Of a stretch of 64,000 nt of DNA, positions 1 through 8,339 are shown one piece after another (within the stretch, counting starts at the first letter, position 1; every line of letters starts with the position of its first letter). A model generated the notes under the pieces. The model did not search any database. It was not told the origin of the DNA and saw only the letters and a program-made list of their open reading frames with translations. This DNA is from Caccocola sp964450835 (lineage in GTDB: Bacteria > Synergistota > Synergistia > Synergistales > Synergistaceae): positions 1 through 64,000 of the forward strand of contig CAYVEQ010000002.1 of NCBI GenBank assembly GCA_964450835.1. Direction: 5' to 3'. Position numbers and translations under genes: made by a program.

Positions 1-17
1 AGCACTTTCGCGCGCGG

Positions 18-2204
18 CTACGGCAACGGGCCGTTCCAGAAGCGCGGAAGGCCGACCGAATAGCCGACGGTGAAGCCGTCATCTTCGTCGTAAACAAAAA
101 TCAGCTTTGAGTTGAAATTATTCAGCGGCATCGAGAAGGCCGCGCCCACTTCCCAGCGGCTCTGCTCGTCGTGCATTCCTCCCATGACGCGCCCGTAATT
201 GCCGAAGAGTTCGAGATTCAGCCCGCCCCACCACGAGCGCATGAATGCGCGCTCTATTCCGAGATGCAGCCAGTAGGCGCTGTCGCCGATAAGCGGATGC
301 CGGCCCAGGCTGTAAAGCTCGTTGTGTATGCCGAGCATGGCGGCGTATGAGAGCGAGTCGCCGTCTCCCGTCTTGAATCCGCCGCCGAAGACCGCCCTGT
401 TGTTGCCCATAAGAGGAATGTAGCTCTGAAAGCGGGTGCTGGAAACTATGTCGTGCCCCAAGGGGAACCAGATGTCGCTTGTGGCTTCGAAGCCGCGCGT
501 CGGCAGCATCGGGTCGTCGAGATTGTTCAGCGAGAAGGTGATGTAAGGCCCGTTCTCGTTTTCGTCGTCGCCTGCATACGACGTGACGAGCTGGCCCGCG
601 TACCCGACGCCGAGCCGCATGCGCTCGTTTACAGTCTTGTACCACGCGAGCTTCGCCACATATCTTTCAAGCGACGCCTCGTCGAAGCCGAAAGGCTCGT
701 ATATCTCTCGCCGCGCCCCGAGAGTCAGTCCCCATTGTTCGTTGTTCAGGCTTGCCGGAGTGAAGTAGCGCAACATTCCGCCCCACGTCGTGCCGAGCCG
801 CAGGTTGAGCGACGCCGAGTCGCCGTCCGAGAACGTGTCGCGCGCGGTGCCAGATATCGAAAACCAGCGGTCCTTGTTGAGGCTGCTCGCGTAGCCGTCA
901 AAGCCGATTTCGTACTTCGGCAGGCGCTCCACGCGGAAGACCACGGCCACTGTGTCGCGCGAAAGCCGTTCCGTGTAGCCGTTGATAGACTTCACGCTTT
1001 CGTACTTGGAAATATCCTCCGCCGCCGCCGAGACGAGCTTTATGTCAAGCGGCTTGTCTATCCACGAGGAATATTTCGCGTAGGCTCTCTCCGCCATGTG
1101 TGCCGGAAGGCCGTCGAAGCGCACCTCGGCGACGATCGGCAGCTCATTCTGCGGCCTGTTGCCGCGCGAGTGATCCCACACGAAGCACTTTTCGGCGACG
1201 AGCCTGTGCAGATCGTTTGCAGCGTTCTCCGCGGCCTTTGTGCCGGCTTCGATGATTTTGTCGTAGTCGCCGGATTCAAAGGTGCTGAAGCCCGCGACGT
1301 CGGGCGCGATAACTATGTCCGCCGCCGCCGTGTTCTGGCGCATCTGGTCTATCATAAGAATGTCGAGCGACTGACTCGCCACGTCGAACATCGAGTGAAA
1401 ATATGAATCCTGCTTCGTTATATCCTCGGGCATGAGCGTGACTGCGACGACGGGGTGTCCCGGGAAAATTTTCTTCGCCTCGAGCACGGGGAGATTCGCC
1501 TTCAGGCCGCCGTCGACGAGAAGCATATCGTTGAGCGGCCACGGGTCGAAAACTATCGGGATAGACATCGAGGCGCGCAGAGCCGAGGCAAGGTTGCCGT
1601 TGCGCAGCACAACAGTGTCGCCGTTGAGCAGATTCGTCGCGACGGCGGCGAAGGGATATTTGAGATGGTCGAAGTCCGTTACCGTAATATTTTTCGTCAG
1701 CGTGCCGAGAAAAGAATAAAGATTCTTCGCGTCGAGGATCCCCCGCCGCCCCTGTGTCTCTTTTTTTGTGTTCATCGTGACGGAAAAAAGAGAATCGTTA
1801 GGCGACGCGGGTCTGTTGAAAGCGGACTTGCCGCCCTCGGTTCCCGCGCGTCCTGACATAATCTCCATGATGTCGGCCTTAGTCAGAATCTCGCGCATCT
1901 CGTCCGGAGTGTAACCCGCGCAGTAAAGGCCGCCCATAATCGCGCCCATGCTCGTGCCGATGACCGCGGCGATCGGTATGCCCTCGCGTTCCAGCACCTC
2001 GAACACGCCGATGTGGGCGAGCCCCTTCATCCCGCCTCCGCAAAGCACGAGCACCACGCCGTCGTCGTGAGGCGTGCCCCAGCTTCTGAAATGCGCGCGC
2101 GTCTCCGCGCTGTCGGACGCGTACCGCGCGGCATGCGCGGCGGGCGCGGGAACGAGGAGCAGCGCGGCGCACAAAAGCGCTGTTATTTTCGGGAAAACGG
2201 ACAA
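18..2204 (-). CDS. Patatin-like phospholipase fused to an outer-membrane beta-barrel (type Vd autotransporter-like)
   Basis: About 728 aa. An N-terminal signal peptide (hydrophobic run ending in an Ala-rich AHAA cleavage-type site) precedes a patatin domain with the oxyanion loop GGGMKG near residue 55, the nucleophile elbow GTSMG near 84 and the catalytic DGG near 230. After about residue 350 comes a POTRA-like segment and then an Omp85/BamA-type barrel of alternating aromatic strands to the end. This architecture matches the PlpD family of self-secreted phospholipases, so the lipase domain is probably placed at or beyond the outer membrane. I prefer a TTG start at 2204: AGAGG lies eight bases before it, whereas the GTG at 2213 lacks a Shine-Dalgarno site. 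It is divergent from the cardiolipin synthase gene. Family assignment is firm; substrate and surface release are inferred. Confidence 0.88.
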   Translation of the reverse strand: MSVFPKITALLCAALLLVPAPAAHAARYASDSAETRAHFRSWGTPHDDGVVLVLCGGGMKGLAHIGVFEVLEREGIPIAAVIGTSMGAIMGGLYCAGYTPDEMREILTKADIMEIMSGRAGTEGGKSAFNRPASPNDSLFSVTMNTKKETQGRRGILDAKNLYSFLGTLTKNITVTDFDHLKYPFAAVATNLLNGDTVVLRNGNLASALRASMSIPIVFDPWPLNDMLLVDGGLKANLPVLEAKKIFPGHPVVAVTLMPEDITKQDSYFHSMFDVASQSLDILMIDQMRQNTAAADIVIAPDVAGFSTFESGDYDKIIEAGTKAAENAANDLHRLVAEKCFVWDHSRGNRPQNELPIVAEVRFDGLPAHMAERAYAKYSSWIDKPLDIKLVSAAAEDISKYESVKSINGYTERLSRDTVAVVFRVERLPKYEIGFDGYASSLNKDRWFSISGTARDTFSDGDSASLNLRLGTTWGGMLRYFTPASLNNEQWGLTLGARREIYEPFGFDEASLERYVAKLAWYKTVNERMRLGVGYAGQLVTSYAGDDENENGPYITFSLNNLDDPMLPTRGFEATSDIWFPLGHDIVSSTRFQSYIPLMGNNRAVFGGGFKTGDGDSLSYAAMLGIHNELYSLGRHPLIGDSAYWLHLGIERAFMRSWWGGLNLELFGNYGRVMGGMHDEQSRWEVGAAFSMPLNNFNSKLIFVYDEDDGFTVGYSVGLPRFWNGPLP

Positions 2205-2366
2205 CGCAGTCACCTCTTTTGATTACGTTATGACATCAGGAGAAAAGCAGCCGGCGGAAATTTTGCCGCGAGACTGTAATCTGCGATAATTACAAATACT
2301 ATCACATTATAATTTAACCGCAAGGACCGAACCGCGCGGCAAAAGACGGCGGACCTCCGCCCGCCG

Positions 2367-2396
2367 TTACCGCGCCGGTATTCTTTGGAATATAAT
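2367..2396 (+). promoter_or_regulatory. Possible promoter for the cls operon
   Basis: A perfect TATAAT at 2391-2396 lies about 50 bases before the cls start, with a weak TTACCG 18 bases upstream. A second TATAAT at 2308-2313 sits in the same divergent gap and could serve either direction. Only the -10 elements are convincing. Confidence 0.4.
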
Positions 2397-2441
2397 TCTT
2401 ACAGCGCGCGTGCGCTATCTTTACTGGAAGGCGGCTGAATC

Positions 2442-4013
2442 ATGCACAAAGTTGGAAGATGGGTGCTTCTTGCGTTACTCGTGGCGTTTCTCGCCGGGCT
2501 TCTGCCGACGGTAGTCGAGCTGTGCGGCAGGTTCTTCGTGCTGACCGAGGAAGGTCTCGGCGTCACCGGCCACTTCACGGCGTGCGTTGAATATTTTCTC
2601 CGGCTGATAAAAGATTACGCATGGCACATCACGATAATTTACGCGGCTGTCATCGCTTTCGTCATCTTCATGGAGGGCCAGAACCCCGACAGGACGATCC
2701 TCTGGATGCTCACGCTTGTCTTTGTCCCGGTTTTGGGTGTGGTGCTTTATCTGATTATCGGGCCGGACCTTCACGGGCTGCGCAACAGGCGGAATTTCCG
2801 GCCGCCGAAGAAGTACGGCTTTGACGACACGCCTTTCCCGCGCGAGACGGAGGAGCAGTTCCTTATCGCGCATATGCTGCACGCGTGCAGCGGCGCGGAG
2901 CTTATCATGCGCAACCGCCTCCGCCTGCTTATCAACGGCGAGGAAACGTTTCCCGCTGTCGAGCGCGCTCTCGCCGAAGCGAGACGTTACATCCACATGG
3001 AATTTTTTATCGTGCACGACGACGAGCTCGGCCGCCGCATCGGCGCTCTGCTGAAAGAGGCGGCGTCTCGCGGCGTCGAAGTGCGGCTTCTTTACGACGC
3101 TGTCGGCAGCTGGAGCCTGAAGCGCCGCTTCGTGAAGGAGCTTGAGGCGTCGGGCGTCGACTGCCGCTCCTTCATGCCTGTCGCTCTGCCTATTTTTCGC
3201 CGTCAGATGAATTTCAGGAACCACAGAAAGATTGTGGTCGTTGACGGCGAGGTCGGTTTCACCGGAGGGCTCAACCTCGGCTCGGAATACGAGGGCAAGG
3301 GGCCGCTCGGTTTCTGGCGCGACACGTTTGTGCGGATTGAGGGCGGGGCGGTGGCGGAGCTGCATAAGATTTTCTTAAGCGACTGGAGCGTGGGCGCCGG
3401 CGAGAAGACAGACGCGGCTCCCGCGGATTACGCGCCGGCGCGGCAGGAGCGCGAGGACTTGCCCGAGCTTCCGGTGCAGGTCGTGCCGAGCGGCGTTGAC
3501 AGCGTGTGGCACTCTATCGCGAAGGGCTATTACGGCATGATTTCCCGCGCGAGAGAGAGAGTCTGGATAACGACGCCCTATCTCGTACCCGGGCCCGAGC
3601 TTATGAACGCGATGATTGCCTCGTCGCTTTCGGGAGTGGATGTGCGCGTGATGATTCCCGCGTCGAAAGATCATTTTCTGGTTTACTGGGGCAGCAGGAG
3701 CAACATCGAGCCGCTTCTTCGCGCTGGGGTGCGCGTATTCCTCTATCAGAACGGCTTCATTCACACGAAGTCCGTCGTCTCGGACCGCGGCTGCGCCTCC
3801 GTCGGTACATGCAACATGGATGTGCGGAGCCTTGACATAAATTTTGAAAATCAGCTGTTCATCTACGACAGGGGGATAGCGTCGCAGTTCGCGGCGCAGT
3901 TCGAGCGCGATATGGAGGACTGCCTCGAGCTCAATATTTACGATTGGGAGTCGCGCCCCGCGTGGCAGAAGGTGCTCGAATCCTTCGGCCGTCTCTACTC
4001 GGCGCAGATTTGA
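2442..4013 (+). CDS. cls: Cardiolipin synthase (phospholipase D family)
   Basis: 523 aa, the usual length for bacterial ClsA-type enzymes. Two or three N-terminal membrane segments (within residues 1-110) anchor it in the inner membrane. Two HxK(x4)D motifs follow: NHRKIVVVD near residue 261 and IHTKSVVSD near 441, each with downstream Gly-Gly/Asn residues typical of the PLD fold. The enzyme transfers a phosphatidyl group between two phosphatidylglycerols to make cardiolipin. The next gene starts three bases after its stop, so the two are probably cotranscribed. Confidence 0.93.
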   Translation: MHKVGRWVLLALLVAFLAGLLPTVVELCGRFFVLTEEGLGVTGHFTACVEYFLRLIKDYAWHITIIYAAVIAFVIFMEGQNPDRTILWMLTLVFVPVLGVVLYLIIGPDLHGLRNRRNFRPPKKYGFDDTPFPRETEEQFLIAHMLHACSGAELIMRNRLRLLINGEETFPAVERALAEARRYIHMEFFIVHDDELGRRIGALLKEAASRGVEVRLLYDAVGSWSLKRRFVKELEASGVDCRSFMPVALPIFRRQMNFRNHRKIVVVDGEVGFTGGLNLGSEYEGKGPLGFWRDTFVRIEGGAVAELHKIFLSDWSVGAGEKTDAAPADYAPARQEREDLPELPVQVVPSGVDSVWHSIAKGYYGMISRARERVWITTPYLVPGPELMNAMIASSLSGVDVRVMIPASKDHFLVYWGSRSNIEPLLRAGVRVFLYQNGFIHTKSVVSDRGCASVGTCNMDVRSLDINFENQLFIYDRGIASQFAAQFERDMEDCLELNIYDWESRPAWQKVLESFGRLYSAQI

Positions 4014-4016
4014 AAA

Positions 4017-5189
4017 ATGGACGACAGAGTCTACGGGCGGCGCTTCTCGGAGCGCGGGGCTTTCTGGGGGCTTTGCGCCGCTCTGCTTTCCGCCGTATGT
4101 CTTTATGTTTATATAAAGATTCACGAGGCGCGTCTTTGGCCCGTGGCGGGAACGCTTTGGGTTTTTCTCTGTCTCGCCGCCGCTTTGATTTCTTTTGCCG
4201 CGCGGCGCACGAAGCTCCTGCGCTCGCGAAGGGCGCGGCTCTTTGCCGACAGATGCGGCGGCCTCTGGTTTGTCTTTGTGATATGGTCGTGCCTGCTGCT
4301 CTTTTCGGCCGGCGCGTTAAACGGCCTGCTGGGCTTAGGCGCGGGCGGCGCGGAGCTTCTTTGCCTGTCGTTTGCCGCCGCTTTCGTCCTTGTCGCCTTC
4401 GGCGTGCGCGGGGCGCTTAAGCTGTCCGTGACATCGTTTGACCTGCGGACCGGCAAACTGCCGCAGGGGGTTGACTCTCTTCGCGTCGTTCAGATAACGG
4501 ATCTGCACCTTGACCCTCTCTCGGGCTTCGCGCGCCTTTCGCGCCTTGTCGAAACGGTTCGCGCCGCAGCGCCCGACATCGTGGTCGCGACCGGCGACGT
4601 AACCGACGGCAATCTGGCGGGGCGCGAGCGTGAGGCGGAGCTCTTTCGCTCTCTGAAGCCGAGGTACGGATTTTTCGCCGTTACGGGAAATCACGATTAT
4701 TACGACGGTCTGGACGAATCGCTTGACTTTATGCGCCGCGCCGGGATGCGCGTCCTGCGCGGCGAAGCGGCGGAGGCCGGGGGAATTGTCGTGGAGGGGG
4801 CGGACGACCGCGACCACCTGGCGCGCGGGGAGTGGGGGCTGACGCGCTCCGAGACTCTCATCGTGAACACATACAGCAGAAACAGGGGAAAATTTATTCT
4901 CCTTCTGCGCCACCGTCCGATCGTCGAGACGGGGACAGAGGGTTTTTTCGATTTGCAGCTTTCCGGCCACACGCACGGGGGGCAGCTTTTTCCGCTTTTT
5001 TCGTCGAGGCTTTTCGTCAGAGGACATTCGCGCGGCTTGAAGAAACTGCGCAAAGGCAGCATGCTTTACACGAGCAACGGCGCGGGTTTCGTGGGGCCGC
5101 CGGTGCGGCTGTTCGCGCCGCCTGAGATTGTCGTTATCGACATAAAGCGAAAGGAAGAGATGCAGCTTGGCTCGTCCTCGCGGGTTTGA
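4017..5189 (+). CDS. Membrane-anchored metallophosphoesterase (YkuE/YaeI-like)
   Basis: 390 aa. Four hydrophobic segments occupy roughly the first 140 residues, followed by a calcineurin-like phosphoesterase domain with the metal-binding set DLHLD, GDVTD, GNHD and GHTHGG in order. Related YaeI/YkuE proteins act on membrane-associated phosphoesters (LpxH-like or wall-lipid substrates), but the substrate here is not evident. The ATG is three bases after the cls stop, and the last 23 bases overlap the next gene, so cls, this gene and the exonuclease form a tight transcription unit. Being next to cardiolipin synthase hints at a phospholipid or lipid-phosphate substrate (inference). Confidence 0.85.
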   Translation: MDDRVYGRRFSERGAFWGLCAALLSAVCLYVYIKIHEARLWPVAGTLWVFLCLAAALISFAARRTKLLRSRRARLFADRCGGLWFVFVIWSCLLLFSAGALNGLLGLGAGGAELLCLSFAAAFVLVAFGVRGALKLSVTSFDLRTGKLPQGVDSLRVVQITDLHLDPLSGFARLSRLVETVRAAAPDIVVATGDVTDGNLAGREREAELFRSLKPRYGFFAVTGNHDYYDGLDESLDFMRRAGMRVLRGEAAEAGGIVVEGADDRDHLARGEWGLTRSETLIVNTYSRNRGKFILLLRHRPIVETGTEGFFDLQLSGHTHGGQLFPLFSSRLFVRGHSRGLKKLRKGSMLYTSNGAGFVGPPVRLFAPPEIVVIDIKRKEEMQLGSSSRV

Positions 5190-6381
5190 TCCAGGTATTT
5201 TTGAAAACGCGGGCGCCGGCCGGCCCGAGCAGGGGCTCGAGCTGCCGAAGGCGCTTGACGTCACGGGGCTTCCCGCCGGCGAGTGGATAGCGCGCGGGGT
5301 CTACCGCATGGAGAAGCGTTTCCGCTACGGCTCCCCTTACGGCGGCGCCCCGCTCCTTTCGCCGCGTGAAAGCGGCGCTCTCCTCGCGCCGTGGGGAGGA
5401 AGCGGGCTTCCCGTCTTCCTTGACACGGAGACGACGGGCCTCTCGGGCGGAACGGGAACTTATGCCTTTCTCATCGGCCTTGGCATTTGCGGCGGGGACT
5501 CTCTGCGCGTGGTGCAGCTCTTCCTCGCGGGGCCGGCGTGGGAGCGCGCGTGGCTTGACGCAATCGAGACAGAGCTGCCGGGCGGCTGCGGCCTTGTCAC
5601 ATATAACGGCAGAGCCTTCGACCTTCCGCTTTTGCTCACACGTTACACTCTCGCGCGGCGCGCGCCCTCGTGGCGCCTCGCCCCTCACATCGACCTTCTC
5701 TGCCTCGCGCGCCATTTTTACCGCGGCAGGCTCGATTCCTGCTCACTTTCCTCGATTGAGAAAAATGTCCTGGGCCTGCGCAGGAGCGGAGAGGATGTGC
5801 CGGGGAGCGAAATCCCGCGGATGTACGCGCGCTTTCTCGGAAACCGCGACGCCTCGCCTCTGTGCGGAGTCTTTTACCATAACACTCTCGACATAGTGTC
5901 GCTCGCGGCGCTTGAACGGCGCATCGCGGCGATGATCCGCTGCGAGTGCGGCACCGGAGCGGATATGGCGCGCGCCGGGGATCTTTGGGCCGCGAAGGGC
6001 GACGGCGAGCGCGCGAAGCGCGCGTGGGAGGCGGCGCTCGCTTTTCCGCGCGACCGCTGCCACGCACTGACGCGCCTCGCGGAGAGCGAGCGCGCGGCGG
6101 GAAATTACCGCGCGGCCTACGATTACTATAAAGAGTCGCTCGAAACGGAACGCCGCCCCGTAAGGACGCTCGAAGCCATGGCGAAGATCGCCGAGCACCG
6201 TTTCCGCCGTCCCGACACCGCGCTTGTCCACGCGCGGGAGGCGCTGTTGTGGCTGGAGAGGCGGAGGCTGTTCAAAGACAAAGACTGGGAGGCTGACCGC
6301 GCTTCGCTGCTTCGCAGAATCGGCCGGCTCACGAAAAAGCTGGCGAGGCGTGAGGGCGGGAGCGCCCTTCCCTTTGACTGA
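5167..6381 (+). CDS. RNase H-like exonuclease (YprB-type) with C-terminal TPR region
   Basis: 404 aa. A DEDD-type exonuclease core is visible: DTETTGL near residue 90, NGRAFDLP near 155 and a distal HNTLDIVSL near 245, which is the pattern of the YprB ribonuclease-H-like family. The C-terminal 130 residues are Ala/Arg-rich helical repeats (WEAAL, AYDYYKESLE) resembling TPRs. It starts at a TTG 23 bases inside the preceding gene, behind AAGGAAGAG. Nucleic acid is the likely substrate; whether DNA or RNA cannot be told from sequence. Confidence 0.82.
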   Translation: MARPRGFDPGIFENAGAGRPEQGLELPKALDVTGLPAGEWIARGVYRMEKRFRYGSPYGGAPLLSPRESGALLAPWGGSGLPVFLDTETTGLSGGTGTYAFLIGLGICGGDSLRVVQLFLAGPAWERAWLDAIETELPGGCGLVTYNGRAFDLPLLLTRYTLARRAPSWRLAPHIDLLCLARHFYRGRLDSCSLSSIEKNVLGLRRSGEDVPGSEIPRMYARFLGNRDASPLCGVFYHNTLDIVSLAALERRIAAMIRCECGTGADMARAGDLWAAKGDGERAKRAWEAALAFPRDRCHALTRLAESERAAGNYRAAYDYYKESLETERRPVRTLEAMAKIAEHRFRRPDTALVHAREALLWLERRRLFKDKDWEADRASLLRRIGRLTKKLARREGGSALPFD

Positions 6382-6467
6382 CGGCGGCGAAGCGGCGCGG
6401 CGGAACGCCGAAATTACGGCGAGTGAAAAATTTTCAGGAGAGATCTATCGGAAAGGGGAAAAATAAA

Positions 6468-7883
6468 ATGTGGAAAGGACGTTTCTCACAGGACACGGAC
6501 GCGGCGGTGCTCGCTTTCACGCAGTCGCTTGACCTTGACTGGCGCATGGCGCGCGCCGACATACGCGGAAGCATAGCGCACGCGAGGATGCTGGCGCACG
6601 CGGGGCTGCTCCGGCAGGAGGAGGCGCGGGTCATAGAGGAAAACCTCCGCGAGATAGCGGAGGAGATAGAAAGCGGCGCATTCACCCCCAGGACAGAGCT
6701 TGAGGACGTGCACATGAACATAGAGGCGCGGCTGACCGAAAAATGCGGTGCGACGGGCGCGCGCCTCCACATGGGGCGAAGCCGCAACGACCAGGTCAAC
6801 ACGACAGTCCGCCTCTATCTCCGCAAAGAGCTGCTCGGCCTCTGGGAGGGGCTTGAAACGCTGATAAAAGTCATTGTCCGCAAAGCGGACGAACAGGCCG
6901 AAACGGTCGTCCCCGGCTACACACATCTGCAGCAGGCCCAGCCCGTGTCTATGGGCCACTTCTGGATGGCTCACGCCCAGGCCTTCCTGCGCGACGCGCG
7001 CAGACTGCTTTTCGCCTACGAGTCGACGGACGAGTCGCCTCTCGGCTGCGGCGCGCTCGCCGGCTCGACTCTGCCGCTCGACCGTGAGTTTACAATGCGC
7101 GACCTGGGCTTCTCGCGCCTCACAGAAAACAGCATGGACACAGTCGCCCACCGCGACCACTTCCTCGACATACTCTACTTCGCCGCTGTATTCGGCGGCC
7201 ACGCGAGCCGCCTGTCGGAGGACCTCATAATCTATTTCACGACAGAGTTCGGCTGGCTCAAACTGCCTGACGCCTTCTGCACCGGTTCAAGCATCATGCC
7301 GCAGAAAAAAAATCCCGACGTGCTGGAGCTCCTGCGCGGCAAAACGGGACAGATAACGGGCGCTCTCGTCGATCTGCTTACGATGATGAAGGGCATTCCC
7401 CTTACCTACAACCGCGACCTTCAGGAGGACAAGCGCGGCCTCTTCCGCACGCTCGAGTGCTTAAAGCTTGTCTTCTCTGTGCTGCCGCCTCTCATAGCCC
7501 ATGTCGAGGTCGATGAAAAACAGGCGGAGCGCGGCTTCGCCGACGGCCTCATACTGGCGACGGACGTGGCGGAATACCTCGTCCTGCGCGGCGTGCCCTT
7601 CCGCGTCGCGCATGAAAAAGTTGGCCGCGCGGTGCGCTGGTGCATAGAGCGGGGACGGCCGCTGCACGGGCTGACGCTTGAGGAGTGGCAGGCGATAATC
7701 CCCGAGGCCGAAGAAAGCCTGCTTCCGCTGCTTACGCCGCGCCGGTCTATGGAGCGCCGCGACACCTACGGCGGGACCTCGCCGGCCCGGGTGCGTGAGC
7801 AGATAGAACGCGCGAAAGAAAAGCTTGCCTCTTACGCGCGCGAGATGGAAGAATACAGAAGCAAGCTCCCCGATATGCTGTAG
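6468..7883 (+). CDS. argH: Argininosuccinate lyase
   Basis: 471 aa. It carries the fumarase/aspartase superfamily signature GSSIMPQKKNPD near residue 280, and the early GRSRNDQ and TVVPGYTHLQ blocks typical of ArgH. It cleaves argininosuccinate to arginine and fumarate, the last step of arginine synthesis, in the cytoplasm. The ATG at 6468 is preferred because GAAAGGGG lies ten bases ahead; a GTG 45 bases upstream has no site. No other arg gene is nearby. A strong hairpin terminator follows directly. Confidence 0.97.
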   Translation: MWKGRFSQDTDAAVLAFTQSLDLDWRMARADIRGSIAHARMLAHAGLLRQEEARVIEENLREIAEEIESGAFTPRTELEDVHMNIEARLTEKCGATGARLHMGRSRNDQVNTTVRLYLRKELLGLWEGLETLIKVIVRKADEQAETVVPGYTHLQQAQPVSMGHFWMAHAQAFLRDARRLLFAYESTDESPLGCGALAGSTLPLDREFTMRDLGFSRLTENSMDTVAHRDHFLDILYFAAVFGGHASRLSEDLIIYFTTEFGWLKLPDAFCTGSSIMPQKKNPDVLELLRGKTGQITGALVDLLTMMKGIPLTYNRDLQEDKRGLFRTLECLKLVFSVLPPLIAHVEVDEKQAERGFADGLILATDVAEYLVLRGVPFRVAHEKVGRAVRWCIERGRPLHGLTLEEWQAIIPEAEESLLPLLTPRRSMERRDTYGGTSPARVREQIERAKEKLASYAREMEEYRSKLPDML

Positions 7884-7906
7884 CAGGCGCAGAGCGCGAA
7901 AAGCAA

Positions 7907-7930
7907 AGTCCGGCGAAAGCCGGGCTTTTT
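7907..7930 (+). terminator. Rho-independent terminator of argH
   Basis: An eight-base-pair stem (AGTCCGGC / GCCGGGCT) closes a GAAA tetraloop and runs into five Ts. It lies 23 bases past the argH stop. An identical copy lies beyond the assembly gap at 8062-8085. Confidence 0.85.
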
Positions 7931-7947
7931 CGTCTGTCAGGGAACGC

Positions 7948-8047
7948 NNNNNNNNNNNNNNNNNNNNNNNNNNNNNNNNNNNNNNNNNNNNNNNNNNNNN
8001 NNNNNNNNNNNNNNNNNNNNNNNNNNNNNNNNNNNNNNNNNNNNNNN
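7948..8047. other. Assembly gap (100 Ns)
   Basis: Exactly 100 Ns, the conventional placeholder for a gap of unknown length. Real distance between the flanks could be zero, negative or large. Confidence 0.99.
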
Positions 8048-8126
8048 AGCGCGAAAAGCAAAGTCCGGCGAAAGCCGGGCTTTTTCGTCTGTCAGGGAAC
8101 GCGCGGCGGTTTGACAAAGCGTCGGA

Positions 8127-8242
8127 CTCCGCCGGAGTTTCGGCAGCTTCCGCGGCGCGCCGGTGATTCGGCGAAGCGGCGGACTTTGCAGGAGCTTTTG
8201 CTTTTTTGGGTGACGCGCGCCGGGCTCCGCCGGAGTTTCGGC
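8127..8242. repeat. Two copies of an 18-base near-palindromic repeat
   Basis: CTCCGCCGGAGTTTCGGC occurs at 8127-8144 and again at 8225-8242, in the spacer between argH and the convergent radical SAM gene. Each copy can form a small hairpin. It may be a REP-like element or chance in GC-rich spacer; the rest of the spacer (8145-8339) shows no gene. Confidence 0.5.
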
Positions 8243-8339
8243 GGGCAAGGGTTTTCTATCCGCGTCAAGCGGGGCTGAGGATATGGGCGCGATGAAACCG
8301 CCGCGGCGTCATCGCGGCGACGGGGAGAATAAAGGCGCG

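Larger units (their letters stand above)
7893..8102. repeat. Identical 55-base arms flanking the scaffold gap
   Basis: Bases 7893-7947 and 8048-8102 are identical over 55 positions and abut the N run on both sides. They contain the argH terminator hairpin. A 55-base shared end is what a de Bruijn assembler leaves when two contigs share one k-mer, so the duplication may be an artefact. Confidence 0.9.

Noticed and set aside
453..1406. 317-codon plus-strand frame within the patatin gene
   Set aside because: It is an antisense shadow of the patatin coding sequence: no ribosome site, Arg/Val-rich composition and no family resemblance.
8103..8339. CRISPR-like array in the repeat-bearing spacer after the gap
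   Set aside because: Only two 18-base copies with no regular spacing; no other direct repeats of that kind occur in the window.
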